From: Antedon mediterranea
Lineage: Eukaryota > Echinodermata > Crinoidea > Comatulida > Antedonidae
DNA: 64,000 nt
Reading direction: 5' to 3'
Assembly (NCBI RefSeq): GCF_964355755.1
Contig: NC_092672.1
Coordinates: 38,560,501 to 38,624,500, forward strand
Shown here in pieces: positions 1-18,556 of the stretch. The first letter of the stretch is position 1. Each line of letters begins with the position of its first letter. A program made the position numbers and the translations under genes. The notes below the pieces were generated by a model. That model was not told the DNA's origin, did no database searches, and saw only the letters and a program-made list of their open reading frames with translations.

Positions 1-46
1 CCAATAAATTATTAATACCGATTGTCTGGTAGAATTTTGTTGCGCA

Positions 47-313
47 ATTTGAAAATTTACAGTTCGTTTTCAAATTGCGCAAAGGTGTCATATTGCGCAA
101 GAACTATCTTGCGCAATTTACAAATTGTGCAGCGCAATTTAAAATTGCGCAAAGATTTTCTTGCGCAATTTGAAATTGCGCAAGTTGATTGCGCAATTTG
201 AAATTGCGCAAAAAAATCCTTGCGCAATTTTTAATTGCGCAAGAATTCTTTGCGCAATTTCAAATTGCGCAAGGATTTTTTTGCGCAATTTCAAATTGCG
301 CAAATCGTTCAAA
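47..313. repeat. Palindromic TTGCGCAATTT satellite
   Basis: This tandem array is built from the 11-base arm TTGCGCAATTT and its reverse complement, usually separated by one to a few bases. Each unit is therefore a short hairpin-forming palindrome. About eight to nine units occur, separated by short variable linkers. The open frames across it on the minus strand only translate the repeat (LRNFKLRKK-like) and are not genes. Confidence 0.85.
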
Positions 314-344
314 TCGCGCATAACAAAACAATATTGACAATTCT

Positions 345-460
345 GGCGGCCGAAATGAACAATACATATTTTGTCTTTTTTGGCATTTCATGATTTTCGG
401 CGTTCCATAACCGGCGGCCGAAATGACTGGCGGACGAAATGACTGGCGGCCGAAATGATC
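345..460. repeat. GGCGGCCGAAATGA short repeat
   Basis: The motif GGCGGCCGAAATGA recurs here, with copies near 346, 412, 429 (as GGCGGACGAAATGA) and 446. It adjoins the palindromic satellite but differs from it in sequence. The array may be the end of a larger dispersed repeat. No coding potential is seen. Confidence 0.6.
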
Positions 461-1500
461 AGACACCGCTAGCTAGGCTAGAGTACTAGGCCTAGTAGTA
501 CTAGTAGATAGAGGTAAACCATGGGTAAACTAACCTTTTTTTAATTGTATTTGTCTCATCCTTTGATACTTTACAGCATGGTAAATAGCACGTTTCTTTG
601 GCCATTTAAAAATGTGAAATTAGAGATTCATATAAACAACAGTCCGAACAGTAGGCCGGCCTACTAACTAGGCCTAACCTATAAATAATAGCTAGGCCTA
701 GCTAGTGTTCATCACACCTCCCTTCATCACATCCGATCCGTCCGTCTCGCGTGTTCCGGCAAAGAATATCTTTGGTTCCGGTGTGGTGGTGTGGTGGGAA
801 CGCGACATCTGATTTTTATTGACAGAGAGGAAATTGTGGAGGGCGCTATCAAACATCAATGATTGACAGATCCGCCGTCACAACAACAACAACAAAAAAC
901 AAGGTCGTCGCGGGAAGAAGATTGGTCAACGGTCCGGTTGCGACGGACGCTTTTTTTGTGTGTGTTTTGTTTAAACGGTTCGTAGGTACGTAGCAGCATG
1001 GTATGTAGGCCTACTACTGTGTGTCCATACAACATTTATGAAGTGGGTTTACCTAGCTAGGCTAGGCTAGGCCTACTACTACTAGTAGGGGCCTACTAGA
1101 GGCTCTAGCCTACTAGCTAGGCCTAGGCCTAGCTAAGGCTAGGCCTCTAGTAGTAGTAGGCCCCCCTTGCTAGCCTATTCTAAGGCCTACCTATAAAAGA
1201 GTACTAGGCCTAGAGCCTAGGCCAGCCTAGTTACCCTAGCCGGCCTACTAGCCTAGTTACCCTAGCCTGCCTAGGCTAGGCCTAAATAAATAAACTACTA
1301 CAGCCTACTATACTACTAAGCTAGTAGTAGTAGTAGTAGTAGAGAGGCCTAGCTAGACTCGAGTAGGACCTAGTCCTCCTAGGTAGTAGTCCTACCTTGC
1401 CTAGGCCTAGTCGTAGTTTGAGTTAGTCATGGCTTTTTGTATCCTACCAATGCCTAGGATTCAAAGGAGGCCTTGGCTAATTAATAATAATAATAATTCA
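461..1500. repeat. CTAGGCCTAG/TAGTAG low-complexity region
   Basis: This stretch is dominated by CTAG, AGGCCTA and TAGTAG words, densest at 1050-1420. The same word class recurs near several gene 5' ends in the window (about 12615, 31045-31235, 33890-34160, 59105-59215). No gene is supported. The section at 700-960 is less repetitive and could hold an upstream promoter, but nothing decides it. Confidence 0.6.
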
Positions 1501-1554
1501 TTTGGAGGATTTTAACATATTTAAAAACTGTACAATATAAAACAAGGCCAACAG

Positions 1555-2262
1555 CCATTAAGTCGCGTGCTACAATGCATAGTGATACCGGACAGACAGA
1601 CAGACCGACCGACATAGTGAACTATACTGACCGAAATTACTGAACATGTTTGAACATGTTTAAAAATGTTGAAATGTTTAAAAACATTTATATTTTTTTA
1701 ATTTACACGTGCGTAGCCTGTCACTTTCGACGTGCTCGTATAACGTAATTTCGAGTTGAAAAGTAAGTCAAGAAAACAGAAATCGGGCAAAAAGAGTGCG
1801 CAATAACATTTAACGCGCAGTGCGCGCGCAAAAATATGCGCACTCATGGCAATTTTGTAAACGGTTAAAATTGCCTGAAATGTACTCTTATTTCATCGAA
1901 AATAAATTTTGAAAATTTTAAGCGCGCGTACGCATGCGTTACATGCGCTACGCACGTAATTGTATTGCCATATGATGATTTATGCCCTGAAATTTATGAG
2001 TACCAAATTTTATTTAATTGTGATTCATGGTTGTGAAGATATGATTACAAACTTGATTTTGTTAAATCGTGCGTAGACCGCGTAATTTTTTATTGCGCAC
2101 CGTGAAAACATAACCACATTGATTCCTGGCCATAAGGAATATACTGTGAAAAATTGACCTAGCTAGATTAAACTGATATCAAGATAAGGTCAGAAAGCGA
2201 TAAAACGCATAGTGACCGACCGACATAGTGAACTATAGAGTCGCTTCCACGCGACTAAAAAT
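1555..2262. repeat. Dispersed repeat with GCGC-rich core
   Basis: Two similar blocks, 'cgaccgacatagtgaactat' near 1605 and again near 2217, bracket a core rich in GCGCGC and TACGC words (1790-2100). The right block ends in a short hairpin (AGTCGC...GCGACT) near 2240-2256. The pattern suggests one dispersed element of about 0.7 kb. Its class is not determined: no target duplication or coding sequence is visible. Confidence 0.4.
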
Positions 2263-2539
2263 GAATTGGGCAACAGTGTAGACTACCTACACTAGACCCT
2301 ATATAATAGCCTAATATGAAGAAAAAAAATTGCCAAGGAAGGAATTTTCGAAAATCGAGTTGATGTCCATATTAATAAAAACTAGGAATCAGTTTATAGC
2401 ATTATTAGTTGAACTTAGACATGTATTGAGCATAAAATTAGGCCAACAGTGTTGTATCCATGTTCATTACATAATTTGTCTCCAGATTATATCTTGAATA
2501 ACTTTAACTTTAATAAACTGAATATCTTCTTTTTTAAGA

Positions 2540-2795
2540 CAAAATGTATAAATAATCATGTTAGAAAAACAGTATCGCTTTTTGATGATGAACAACTCTA
2601 AAATGTATATAGGAAATGTTTTTTTTTATTTTGTATCTATTATGTTGTGTTTAGTTTTATGTTTTTTATGTAAAAGGGTCCTGCGAAAACAGAAGTGTAA
2701 ACTTCTCTATGCAGGATCCTTACCATCATTTATGCTATGAAACTGTATTTATAAACGATGAGTAAATAAATGTGAATTGAATTGAATTGAATTGG
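2540..2795 (+). mobile_element. Non-LTR retrotransposon 3' end (family B)
   Basis: A LINE-like tail with 'aaaagggtcctgc' and 'tgcaggatcctta' words ends in AAATAAATGTG followed by an (ATTGA)n microsatellite near 2775. An inverted copy with the same words lies at 4660-4775, which shows it is a dispersed family. The short open frame at 2558-2740 is part of this tail and is probably not a gene. Confidence 0.6.
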
Positions 2796-3546
2796 AACCC
2801 ACCCTACAGTAAATGCCCATACAATTAAAGCTCTTATTAAGGTGTATTTCTACTAGCTTTTAAAATGTACTGTACTTCTTTTCGAGGTTTTAGAAAGGAG
2901 TAGGTTATATATATATATATATTAATATAAAGTAAAATGCAGCATATAAATAAATAAAAAGTAAAATGCAGAATATATATTGAAAGAGTCTCAGTTTAAC
3001 AGTAATAAGATTAGACTGCATGCATCCTGGTGCACTTGAATTAATATTGTTGTGAGAAATTTACAACAACAATATCTATAAAAGTCAGTGCAATAATAAT
3101 CTAAGCACTTTAATTGAACTTATTCTGTATAATCTTCATGAGTATAACATTTGTTTAGACATGAAATGGTAACTTACCGCAGAATACGAATCATAATGCA
3201 AATCCCTAAAGTAGTGGTGTAGTCTTAGTAATACAGTATACTGTTAACTCAATGTGTAACTAAGACTGCGGTTGTACAATTACAACAGGAACTCAAAAGC
3301 ATTCGAGTCGGAAGTTCAAGAACAAAAAATAAGCAAATCTTTACATTTCACAGGAAAACACAATTCTGTACAAGGACTTGTGTGGGACAGTTTCAAAATC
3401 TCAAAACCATTAAATATTGATATAAAGGAGAATCATAATGTTGATAAAGTATTTCTCTGCTAATAACATACACTGATTGAGGTCTTCTTTTTACTATTTT
3501 AAAATATAGAGCATTATTATAGTATTTTCAGTTTAGTGAACTCTAA

Positions 3547-10701
<7,155 letters not shown>

Positions 10702-11385
10702 CTGATTATGAAATAAAGGATACACTGTCTGTACAGAAACTGGATATAATTTACACTGATCAAGATGGTTTATAGAATAGTCCCTGCTTCTACACCATGG
10801 AAAAGCACCTACGGTTCTCAAGTGTTACAATTTATACTTGTAAAAATTAGTTTTGAATGTTTGTAATAATAATATAACAGTGTTGTTACTTGGTTACTTC
10901 AGTTTCAGATTAAATATTGGTATTCTTAAAAACGACATGTTGTCATTGGGGTCTTTTTTTTTTTGGTCAATGTCAAATATTTATGAATCCTAATCTAGCA
11001 TATTGTCATCAACAAATCAGAAATTTAACAACTGTATTTAACTAAATAAACACTAAATTACAACAAACATATTGCATTATACTGTATTATCAAATTTTAA
11101 TTACTGAATGGATACTGAAACTGTACATTAAAAATCATATTCAACAATCGACTAGCTTAAGAATCTAAAAAAATAGCAACTAAAACATAATGACAATTTT
11201 CTGTCTTAAAAAATGGAGTGTTCTCTTTTAATCATCTCTGCACTGTAGCGACATAGTTATGCAGTTTATAAAGGGCAAAAACCCTAATAAAATGTGAGCT
11301 TTTCCAGTTACAACTTGCTACAAAACCCAGTGCACAGTTAATGTCCTTGATGCTACATATAAAAGTCTTTGTCGTAGCTTTGCTA

Positions 11386-12086
11386 TTATCTTCGCTTTTG
11401 GAAAACATTGCCTCTTCCACCTCCTCTGCCCCTTCCTCTTGCAGCTGTAAAACATAAAGTAATATGTTTGCATATTATTTTAAAGTCTAGGCATAAATCA
11501 TGTTTGTAAAAAATCATTTACCTACTTTCTTTTCTGTATTCTTTAAAAATTGCATTTTATACATTTAAAAATAAGGATCCAAACAGAACATATTTATTTT
11601 TATATACTGTAGGGGCCTACGTTAAATAGGCGACAAACAAGACAAAAATCAAACATATGTTATTTTTAGCATAGTCTTGTGGTCAGGCTGAACACCTAGG
11701 CCTAAAATAAGAAAGTAAGTTCTGACAAATAATATGGGGGAAACCAACTTCCACTGATCTCCCTTCCACTTACCCTGAGCTCGGAGAATAGCAGACTTGC
11801 CTCGTCCTGCACCGGCACCTTTGTTCTGCTTCGTTTTGAACATAGGGGCATTTTTTAACATGTCCGGTAAGATAAGAAACCTAATCTTACTCCCCCTTAC
11901 AAATACATGTTCAAGTTGAGCCACTCTGCCGTCCCTAAATGTTACGGTAATGTTAGACATTTGACAATTCATGTTATCTTCGGCTTCAATTAGCTTTCCC
12001 CTGTACACTTCACCGGTGTTTGTTTCCAATGTAATAACATGACCCTCCGCTTCATGTAAAACTTTTATAGGTACACCAATCGACAT
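11386..12086 (-). CDS. SNRPD3: Small nuclear ribonucleoprotein Sm D3
   Basis: Minus-strand exons are 12086-11774 and 11444-11386, giving 123 residues (human SmD3 is 126). The first exon encodes the Sm fold. Sm motif 1 includes [20 protein letters not shown] and motif 2 has [16 protein letters not shown]. The second exon gives the Gly-Arg tail [11 protein letters not shown] followed by the conserved NVFQKRR end. SmD3 is a core subunit of the heptameric Sm ring on U1, U2, U4 and U5 snRNAs, assembled in the cytoplasm on methylated RG tails. Reading through the donor gives a longer open frame (to 11649), but the spliced form restores the family C-terminus. The gene is head-to-head with DPH1. Confidence 0.97.
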
Positions 12087-12442
12087 TTTAATTATTTAAT
12101 GATAATCAAAATTCAAAATATTAGATGTGATCTTAAAAATGACGATTTTAAAGGATATGTTTACGCTGCTGATTTCTCTTGATTTGTATTCACCGCAAGC
12201 GTCTCTATTTCGTTGTTCGTTTGTTGAAAATTGTTTCTCCACCACAATCAAAACTATTATATACAGTCATTAAAGACTATTAATTTTTTTATAAAATACT
12301 ATATTACCTATTTGAATGTATAATTTACATTCTATTTGTATACTATAATATTTACCTAACTGATCATATTTTAAAAATGAAATTATCACACACTTGTTTA
12401 CAAATTGTTGGGATCGAGCCAACTATAATATATACAAACAAA
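12087..12442. promoter_or_regulatory. Putative bidirectional promoter SNRPD3/DPH1
   Basis: Only 356 bases separate the two start codons, so the 5' UTRs and promoters of both genes must share this interval. It is AT-rich with no clear TATA box in either direction. The assignment rests on geometry, not on mapped transcripts. Confidence 0.6.
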
Positions 12443-15400
12443 ATGGCCACCAAAACAGAAATCAATCAACCACATGTTGTGTCTGCAAAAACATCGGCAC
12501 CCAAACGTTACACCAGTAAAAAGGGTAACATCATATTTTTTTATATAACTTTAACCTATACAATTTATTTGCTTAATAAAATGTTTACTATATCGTAAAA
12601 ACACATAGTACTACCTAGGCTACTAGCTAGGTAGGCTCAACGCAACGTCAACAATACTTTCTTGTTGAAGTACCGAGTACTGTAGTAGGTTTGTTGTAGA
12701 CTAGAAGTAAAGCAAATGGTCAGTTCGTACCCGTGTCTAACATGACAATGAGTGAAGGGGTTTATTTTGAAGCTGAAGTATCGAACAATTATTTATTTAA
12801 TATAATAATAAGATCTGAAATGACAGAGTTAATTGTTTATAATTATAATAATAAATATTAAATTGTAATACCAGAATTAAATGAATTAATTAGGCCTAGG
12901 GCTTAAGTCTAAGTTAAAACTATTTCATTGAAACTGTTTTATGAAGGTGATAAAGGTTTTGAGTCTAATAATTGATATAGTAAATATTTAATGCCATGTA
13001 CACTATTAAAGGATTTTTATATTATTATGTATTTAATCTGTGACCACCAGAGATATAATCTATTTTTTTAGTAAATTCCTTTTTTCAGCACGTCCAAGCC
13101 ACCAAATTCCAGATGAGATTTTAAAAAATAAAGATATTAACGATGCAATATCTCAGGTCAGTTTATTTGAATAAAAGTGCAATGAGTAGTAACATTATTA
13201 AAATGTATATATTTAGTAATTTCTTCTTTTTTTTATTATTGAAGACAACTACAATATACGAATGAGGGTATGTTTATTGTAAATACATAATAGAAAAATA
13301 ACGCTTAAAAAAGAACGACTTTTCGACTCCATCATGGGGTCATTATCAAGTCCAATGAATGAAATTTAAAAAAAAAACAACTACGATATAGCAGTTTCTT
13401 TATAGTATAAGATAAAAACCTGAGTCTCACAACAACAATATAATGATACAGTTATATTATGGTTATTTTAATAAATTATCTAATTTTATCTATTGTTTTT
13501 TAGCTTCCAAATAACTACAATTTTGAAATTCCAAAAACCATATGGAGAGTAAAAACTGTAAATGCTAAAAAAGGTATATAATAAACTAAATATTTATTTG
13601 CTGCATACAAAAATTCAACTTATATAATTATATATAGGCATCAATGGCATTATATAATGTAAATATACAGTATCTAGGCATCAAAATTATAACATAAAAG
13701 TGGTATAAATTAATACCATGATTATTCTTGTATTTGCAGTGGCACTCCAGTTCCCAGAAGGTTTGTTGATATTTGCCTGTACTATAGCAGATATGATTGA
13801 AAGGTTGGTGTCTGAATTTAAACACATGAAACATGAATAAAATGCAATTTACACAAATCAAAGATTCTAATAATAAAATAAGTGCTTTGATCATTGTAAA
13901 GGCGCTATATAAATGCCAATGTTAAAGACCCCTTCCCTGCAATTTTGGACGTTTTTTTGGAAAATAATACATATATATCACTTTAAAAACATTAAACCAT
14001 GTCATTCCTTGTCTTAAATGTACGTTTTATGGTAAATTATGATAAAAAGTGAGAAACAATGCACTACCTAAGTAGCTCGCGGCGATCGACCTCTCGTGGA
14101 CGGTCTTTGGCCTAGCCTAGCTAGGCTTAGTTTTGTAGGCCTAGCTGGTAAACATCGGTAACGTACGAACATCGTACGCTAGCTATATACCTAGCCTGAC
14201 GTTGTATAGTTGCTGCATTAATTGTTCTATTTTTGCCAGACTCCGTTAATACAAATTGGGGAAAACCCGGTATTTTCACTGAAAAGTTAGGAGTCTTCCA
14301 TTTGTTTTGGCCTCACGATCGATCGAAAAGTGGGCGAATTACAGGTGAAAAACAAAAATATCAATCCGCGCGCAATGCATTTTGGGATTTATAGCGGGCC
14401 GCTATAATTATTAGAATCAAACTTATTTTTCACATTTTTAACCGTTTAAAGACGAAAAAAGTTATCGCAATAGGACCATATAGTATTATTTTTACATTAA
14501 ATATAGTTTGTGATCTTAAATTAGATCTAAAAAACGTAGGGAAGGGGGCTTTAAAAAGTGTGCCAAGTGTGTTGTTGTTTATTACTGTCATTACCAAGTA
14601 TAGTCCTATGGAGGATTGGGTACATAAGTTTGTCTAAATTAGAGATGGTCAGGCCTATTATTGGATTATACGTTTTGTGATTATATTTTAACGTATGGTC
14701 ATGTTTAAAAAAATTAAATGTCAGTAAATTATAAAAATGATAACCCTATAATTCGTCAAAGTGATGAATTAAATTCTTTTTTCTTATTGAATTTTTGTAG
14801 ATTCACAGGTGCTGAAACGTTAATCATGGGCGATGTAACATATGGGGCTTGCTGCGTAGATGACTTTACTGCCAAAGCTCTTGGAGCGGACATGATGGTG
14901 CATTATGGACACAGCTGCCTTAGTAAGAATAACATTACTGTATATAATACAATTAAGTCAATGGAACAGAATAGAAAGGCTTTCTTGTACAAATCAGTGG
15001 CGTACCACAGAGGCTTGACGCCCCTGGTTTAGGAAACAACCCAAGTGGCCCTCCAACGCTGTTTTAGCCTTTTTCAACATATTTCAATACTTGTTTTCCT
15101 CTGGACATTGCTCGGGGCCCCCATAAGCTTTCAGGACCCCTGGGTTTAGCCGGTGAGCGCTCATAGCTGTTACGCCACTGGTACAAATATTGATACTGTC
15201 AGATTTGATGTCAATGATGTAATAAAGTTTTGAAATGTTTAATTATATCCAATTTAACTAAACTTTGGTTTTACTTTTAATTTTTCTTTTTTTCTCTACA
15301 GTTCCAATAAATGCTACCGAATCAATCAATATGTTGTATGTATTTGTAGATATAAAAATCGACACAGTTCACTTTATTGAAACCATTAAATTGAATTTTG

Positions 15401-18400
15401 AACCTATCACTTCATTAGCATTTGTTAGCACTATTCAATTTGTTGCTGCCCTTCAGGTAAGTTCTTAGTTTGTTTTAAGTTAGAACTAAATTGCATACTA
15501 AATTAGGAAACATAATCATTATATATACACAGTACACACCTTTAATATTGTTGTATTCATTTCATTTATTTCAATATCATCATCGCAACCTTAGCTGAAT
15601 TACAAAGATATTTACATATTCTCAATATTAAAATTTGTATAAAAGTATAAAACCAATGGTAATTATATATAAAAAAGGATACAATTGACACCAGAAATAC
15701 TATACAGGAACATGATGATTGATTTGTGTGCAATTTAATAGAAATTTGCTAATCAGATAGCAAAATTAAAGCTTCCTAAAATATCTTTTAAGGCCAGGTG
15801 GTAAACTCTCAGTTTGTACATTAATTCAAAATAGTAGTACACTTAATTGCAGTTTTAGCATATATTCCTCATAATGAAACCTGTTATCTTTCAAGGCTTC
15901 ATATGTACAATTGAAAGACCAGTACAAGATTCAAGTGCCACAGAGCAAGCCTCTTTCTCCTGGTGAAATCCTGGGATGTACTGCTTCTCAACTTCAAGAT
16001 GTTGATGCTATTATGTAATGGATAACTCTTGTTTTTGTCTAAAACTCTGTCGAACTTTATGTTCAAATGTGATGTGCCCATATATGGACATGATGATGTC
16101 ATATCACTACCATATTTGGGCATATCACACTTTTTTTTGTCAAACTAGTTTGATAGTGTAGACAAAGCATTAGATATTATAGTGAAGAAATATGTACAAT
16201 ACAAGCACTGTTTATAAAGCATTATTGTAAAAAGCATGAGGTTACCTTGGTGTGACAGGTCAGTTGTGGAAGATTTACTGTAAATTTATTATTAACTAGA
16301 GGGTACTCCGAGAGTACAAACCTCCGCCTACTGTAAAATTCCCCTACATAAAATGCCCCCTGAATATTTTTTTTTTTACATTTTTTTTATTAGTTCTAAG
16401 TGTAAATATGTTAACTGCACACTACAAAGTTGTGGATGACAGTGTGGTGTAATGGTTATGTATCCAGCCTCTCACAGTTGAGATCGCTGGTTCAAGCCCC
16501 ACTGAGGGTTTTTTTTTTGTTTTTTTTTGTGGACCTTGATCTTTGACCCTGACCCTTTAAAATTTAACCACAATTATATGATGTGTCATTGATCATTGTG
16601 GCTAAGTTTGGTGAGAATCGGATCAAAACTGTGGTCTCTAGGCAGTAAAATAATTTTTTGTTAGTTGTGACCTTGACCTATGACCTTTCCCCTCAAATTC
16701 GAACTCTACCAAATTTGGTTAGAATCGGATAAAAACTGTGGCCTCCAGGCTGTTCACAGACACACACACAAACATACAGGGGTGAAAACATAACCTCCTT
16801 GGCGGAGGTAATAAATTAAATCTTTTTTCTTATTCTAGATATCTTGGAGATGGAAGGTTTCATTTAGAAGCCATTATGATAGCTAATCCTAACATTAAAG
16901 CATTCAGGTAAGCCACTGTATGGAACTTTTTTATTTAAAAGTCTTCAAAAAAATGTGATGTGCCCAAATATGGTAGTGATATATCCAAAATCTGGTCTGG
17001 GCACATTTTTTTTGTCACAGTTTGATAGTGTAGACAGAGCTCTAAACAAATTATTGAAAGCCTTATAGTAGGTCATTGAACCAAAAAATCTGAACTATGA
17101 TGGGCATGCTCAGTTCTAGCCAATATGATTAGAATGATATCATAAACAAATGCATTACCATATCACTCACACACTATTCAAACCCAACAATCTAAACTTT
17201 TAAATGAACATATGACTCGCACATAAAAACAATGAGAGGAGGTAACCTATAAAAGTAATACTATTTGCCTCTTATTTCACTTATGGTAAGCACCACTTAA
17301 GGTAAGTATAAGGGGAAAACTTAACAGAAGGAAAAAACCTTGCATTTGTTGTTATTTCAGGTATGACCCCTACAGCAAGGTGTTTTCGCAAGAACATTAT
17401 GAAACAGAACGAATGCATAATATACGTCAGACAGCTATTGCTAAGGCCAGACAAGCCAACAAGTTTGGTCTAATACTAGGAACATTGGGCAGACAAGGTG
17501 CACCAAAGGTTTTACAGGTAAAGACATTACACACATTTAGTTTTACTTATACTTTACCCACCCACTAGTTGGTTGTCAATGTCTTTACATGAAAAATGTG
17601 AACTTTATTTCAGCATTTAGAGGAAAGGTTGAAGTCATGTGGATTGGATTATATTCTTGTTCTTTTATCTGAAATTTTTCCAGACAAATTGAAAATATTT
17701 AAAGATGTTGATGCGTAAGTCCCAATGTTATTTTGTATTGAACTACAGTACTAACAATGTAGGAATGAAATTATTAAATAAGCAACTGCTCCTAAAAAAA
17801 GGTCACATAATTTGCATCTCTCATACACCAATAAAATAAAAACACTACACTAAAATGGAAAGAGAGACTATAAATTCCCAATGGACTTACAGTAATATAT
17901 CGGCCATATACCAGTACAAGAGAATAAAGGATAGGAAGTGATTGTTTTCGAGTGAATGAAGAGATGGAAACTGGTGGGAACCCAAGGCTAGGCCTCGTAA
18001 CGCATCATTAAACTTTACCCCCTAGGTTAAGTATGACACACAAATGAAGAGATGGAAACTGGTGGGAACCCAAGGCTAGGCCTCGTAACACATCATTAAA
18101 CTTTACCCCCAATTACTTAAAGTCCAGTTAAACCTCCTACTTTAATTTAATGTTGTTTCTTTTAGGTGGGTACAAGTAGCATGCCCTCGCTTGTCTATTG
18201 ATTGGGGTTACGCATTTGATAAACCACTCTTAACCCCTTACGAGGCATCTGTCGCCCTCAAGGACATTGAATGGCAAAAGAGCTACCCAATGGACTACTA
18301 CAGTAATGCCAGTCTTGGAGCTTGGACTGTCAACAATGAAGTGAATAGGCCAGCTAGGCCAACCAGAAAGGTGAAAAAAACAGAAGAGAAATCAACAAGT

Positions 18401-18556
18401 AGTTCAAATGTTCCATTAACAGAATGTTGTAAAGGAAATACTGTTAAACTGAAAGGAATTGAATCCAATTTAGTACCAGCACAACCAGACTGTAATGAAA
18501 CATCACAAGGATGTTGTCAAGTTGTGAAACAAGATGCTGTATCAATACCAAACTAG
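12443..18556 (+). CDS. DPH1: Diphthamide synthesis protein 1, radical Fe-S 3-amino-3-carboxypropyl transferase subunit
   Basis: Exons are 12443-12524, 13089-13156, 13504-13573, 13740-13803, 14801-14922, 15302-15456, 15896-16014, 16839-16907, 17361-17517, 17614-17714 and 18166-18556, totalling 465 residues with all phases closed. With DPH2 it transfers the 3-amino-3-carboxypropyl group of S-adenosylmethionine to the diphthamide histidine of elongation factor 2, the first step of diphthamide synthesis. The three cysteines expected to hold the 4Fe-4S cluster are visible: YGACCVDD near residue 112, EILGCTAS near 215 and [11 protein letters not shown] near 342. The start at 12443 (AAAATGG) was chosen; an in-frame ATG at 12377 would add 22 residues. 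The tail after residue 400 is poorly conserved. Introns hold several transposon copies. Confidence 0.95.
13926..14550. mobile_element. TTAA-flanked TIR element (625 bp)
   Basis: The left end AGACCCCTTCCCT and right end AGGGAAGGGGGCT are imperfect inverted repeats. TTAA lies directly outside both ends (13922-13925 and 14551-14554). A TTAA target duplication fits piggyBac or Kolobok non-autonomous elements. It lies in DPH1 intron 4 and includes an internal CTAGGCCTAG stretch. No transposase frame is present. Confidence 0.75.
14995..15180. mobile_element. hAT-like MITE with perfect 8-bp target duplication
   Basis: The element begins CAGTGGCGTA and ends TACGCCACTG, a 10-base perfect terminal inverted repeat. 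Both ends abut GTACAAAT (14987-14994 and 15181-15188), an exact 8-base target-site duplication. CAGTGGCG-type ends and 8-bp duplications are hallmarks of the hAT superfamily. At 186 bp it is non-autonomous. It lies in DPH1 intron 5, and the perfect duplication suggests a recent insertion. Confidence 0.92.
16040..16172. mobile_element. Hairpin MITE family A, copy 3
   Basis: This lies in DPH1 intron 7, just past the exon ending at 16014. The core GATGTGCCCATATATGGACA pairs with 'tttgggcatatcacac', and the right terminal word GTTTGATAGTGTAGACAAAG is clear. The left end is partly eroded. Confidence 0.75.
16298..16813 (+). mobile_element. tRNA-derived SINE
   Basis: A tRNA-like head at 16440-16505 carries an A-box-like TGGTGTAATGG and a B-box-like GGTTCAAGCCC. 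Inverted words ACCTCCGCC (near 16320) and GGCGGAGGT (near 16802) bound the repeat. The head lacks a complete tRNA fold and is followed by T-rich unrelated sequence, so it is a SINE and not a tRNA gene. It lies in DPH1 intron 7 and ends about 25 bases before exon 8. Confidence 0.7.
16951..17043. mobile_element. Hairpin MITE family A, truncated copy 4
   Basis: Only the interior and right arm remain: GTGATGTGCCCAAATATGG, GGGCACATTTT and GTTTGATAGTGTAGACAGAG. It lies in DPH1 intron 8. Confidence 0.75.
17955..18110. repeat. Tandem duplication, about 87-bp unit
   Basis: The words GAAGAGATGGAAACTGGTGG and AAGGCTAGGCCTCGTAAC, with the following 'catcattaaactttaccccc', occur twice about 87 bases apart. 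The copies are nearly identical, implying recent duplication. It lies in the last DPH1 intron. Confidence 0.85.

Noticed and set aside
1-320. CRISPR array
   Set aside because: The repeats are palindromes with very short linkers in a eukaryotic genome and there are no cas genes; it is a satellite.
139-466. Two minus-strand open frames with LRNFKLRKK-type and related peptides
   Set aside because: They are translations of the palindromic satellite and the GGCGGCCGAAATGA repeat; the open frames follow from repeat period and low stop content.
12377-12442. Upstream in-frame start for DPH1 adding 22 residues
   Set aside because: The ATG at 12443 has a better context (AAAATGG), and the extra residues look like untranslated AT-rich sequence. 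The alternative is not excluded.
13316-13360. Hammerhead-like or Penelope-like motif on the minus strand (GATGGAGTCGAAAAG), also near 4920
   Set aside because: Only a short GATGGAGTCGAAA word is shared; no stems or tandem units support a ribozyme call.
16440-16505. tRNA gene
   Set aside because: A- and B-box-like words are present, but no full cloverleaf or terminator is seen and the segment is embedded in a larger repeat, so it was called a SINE.
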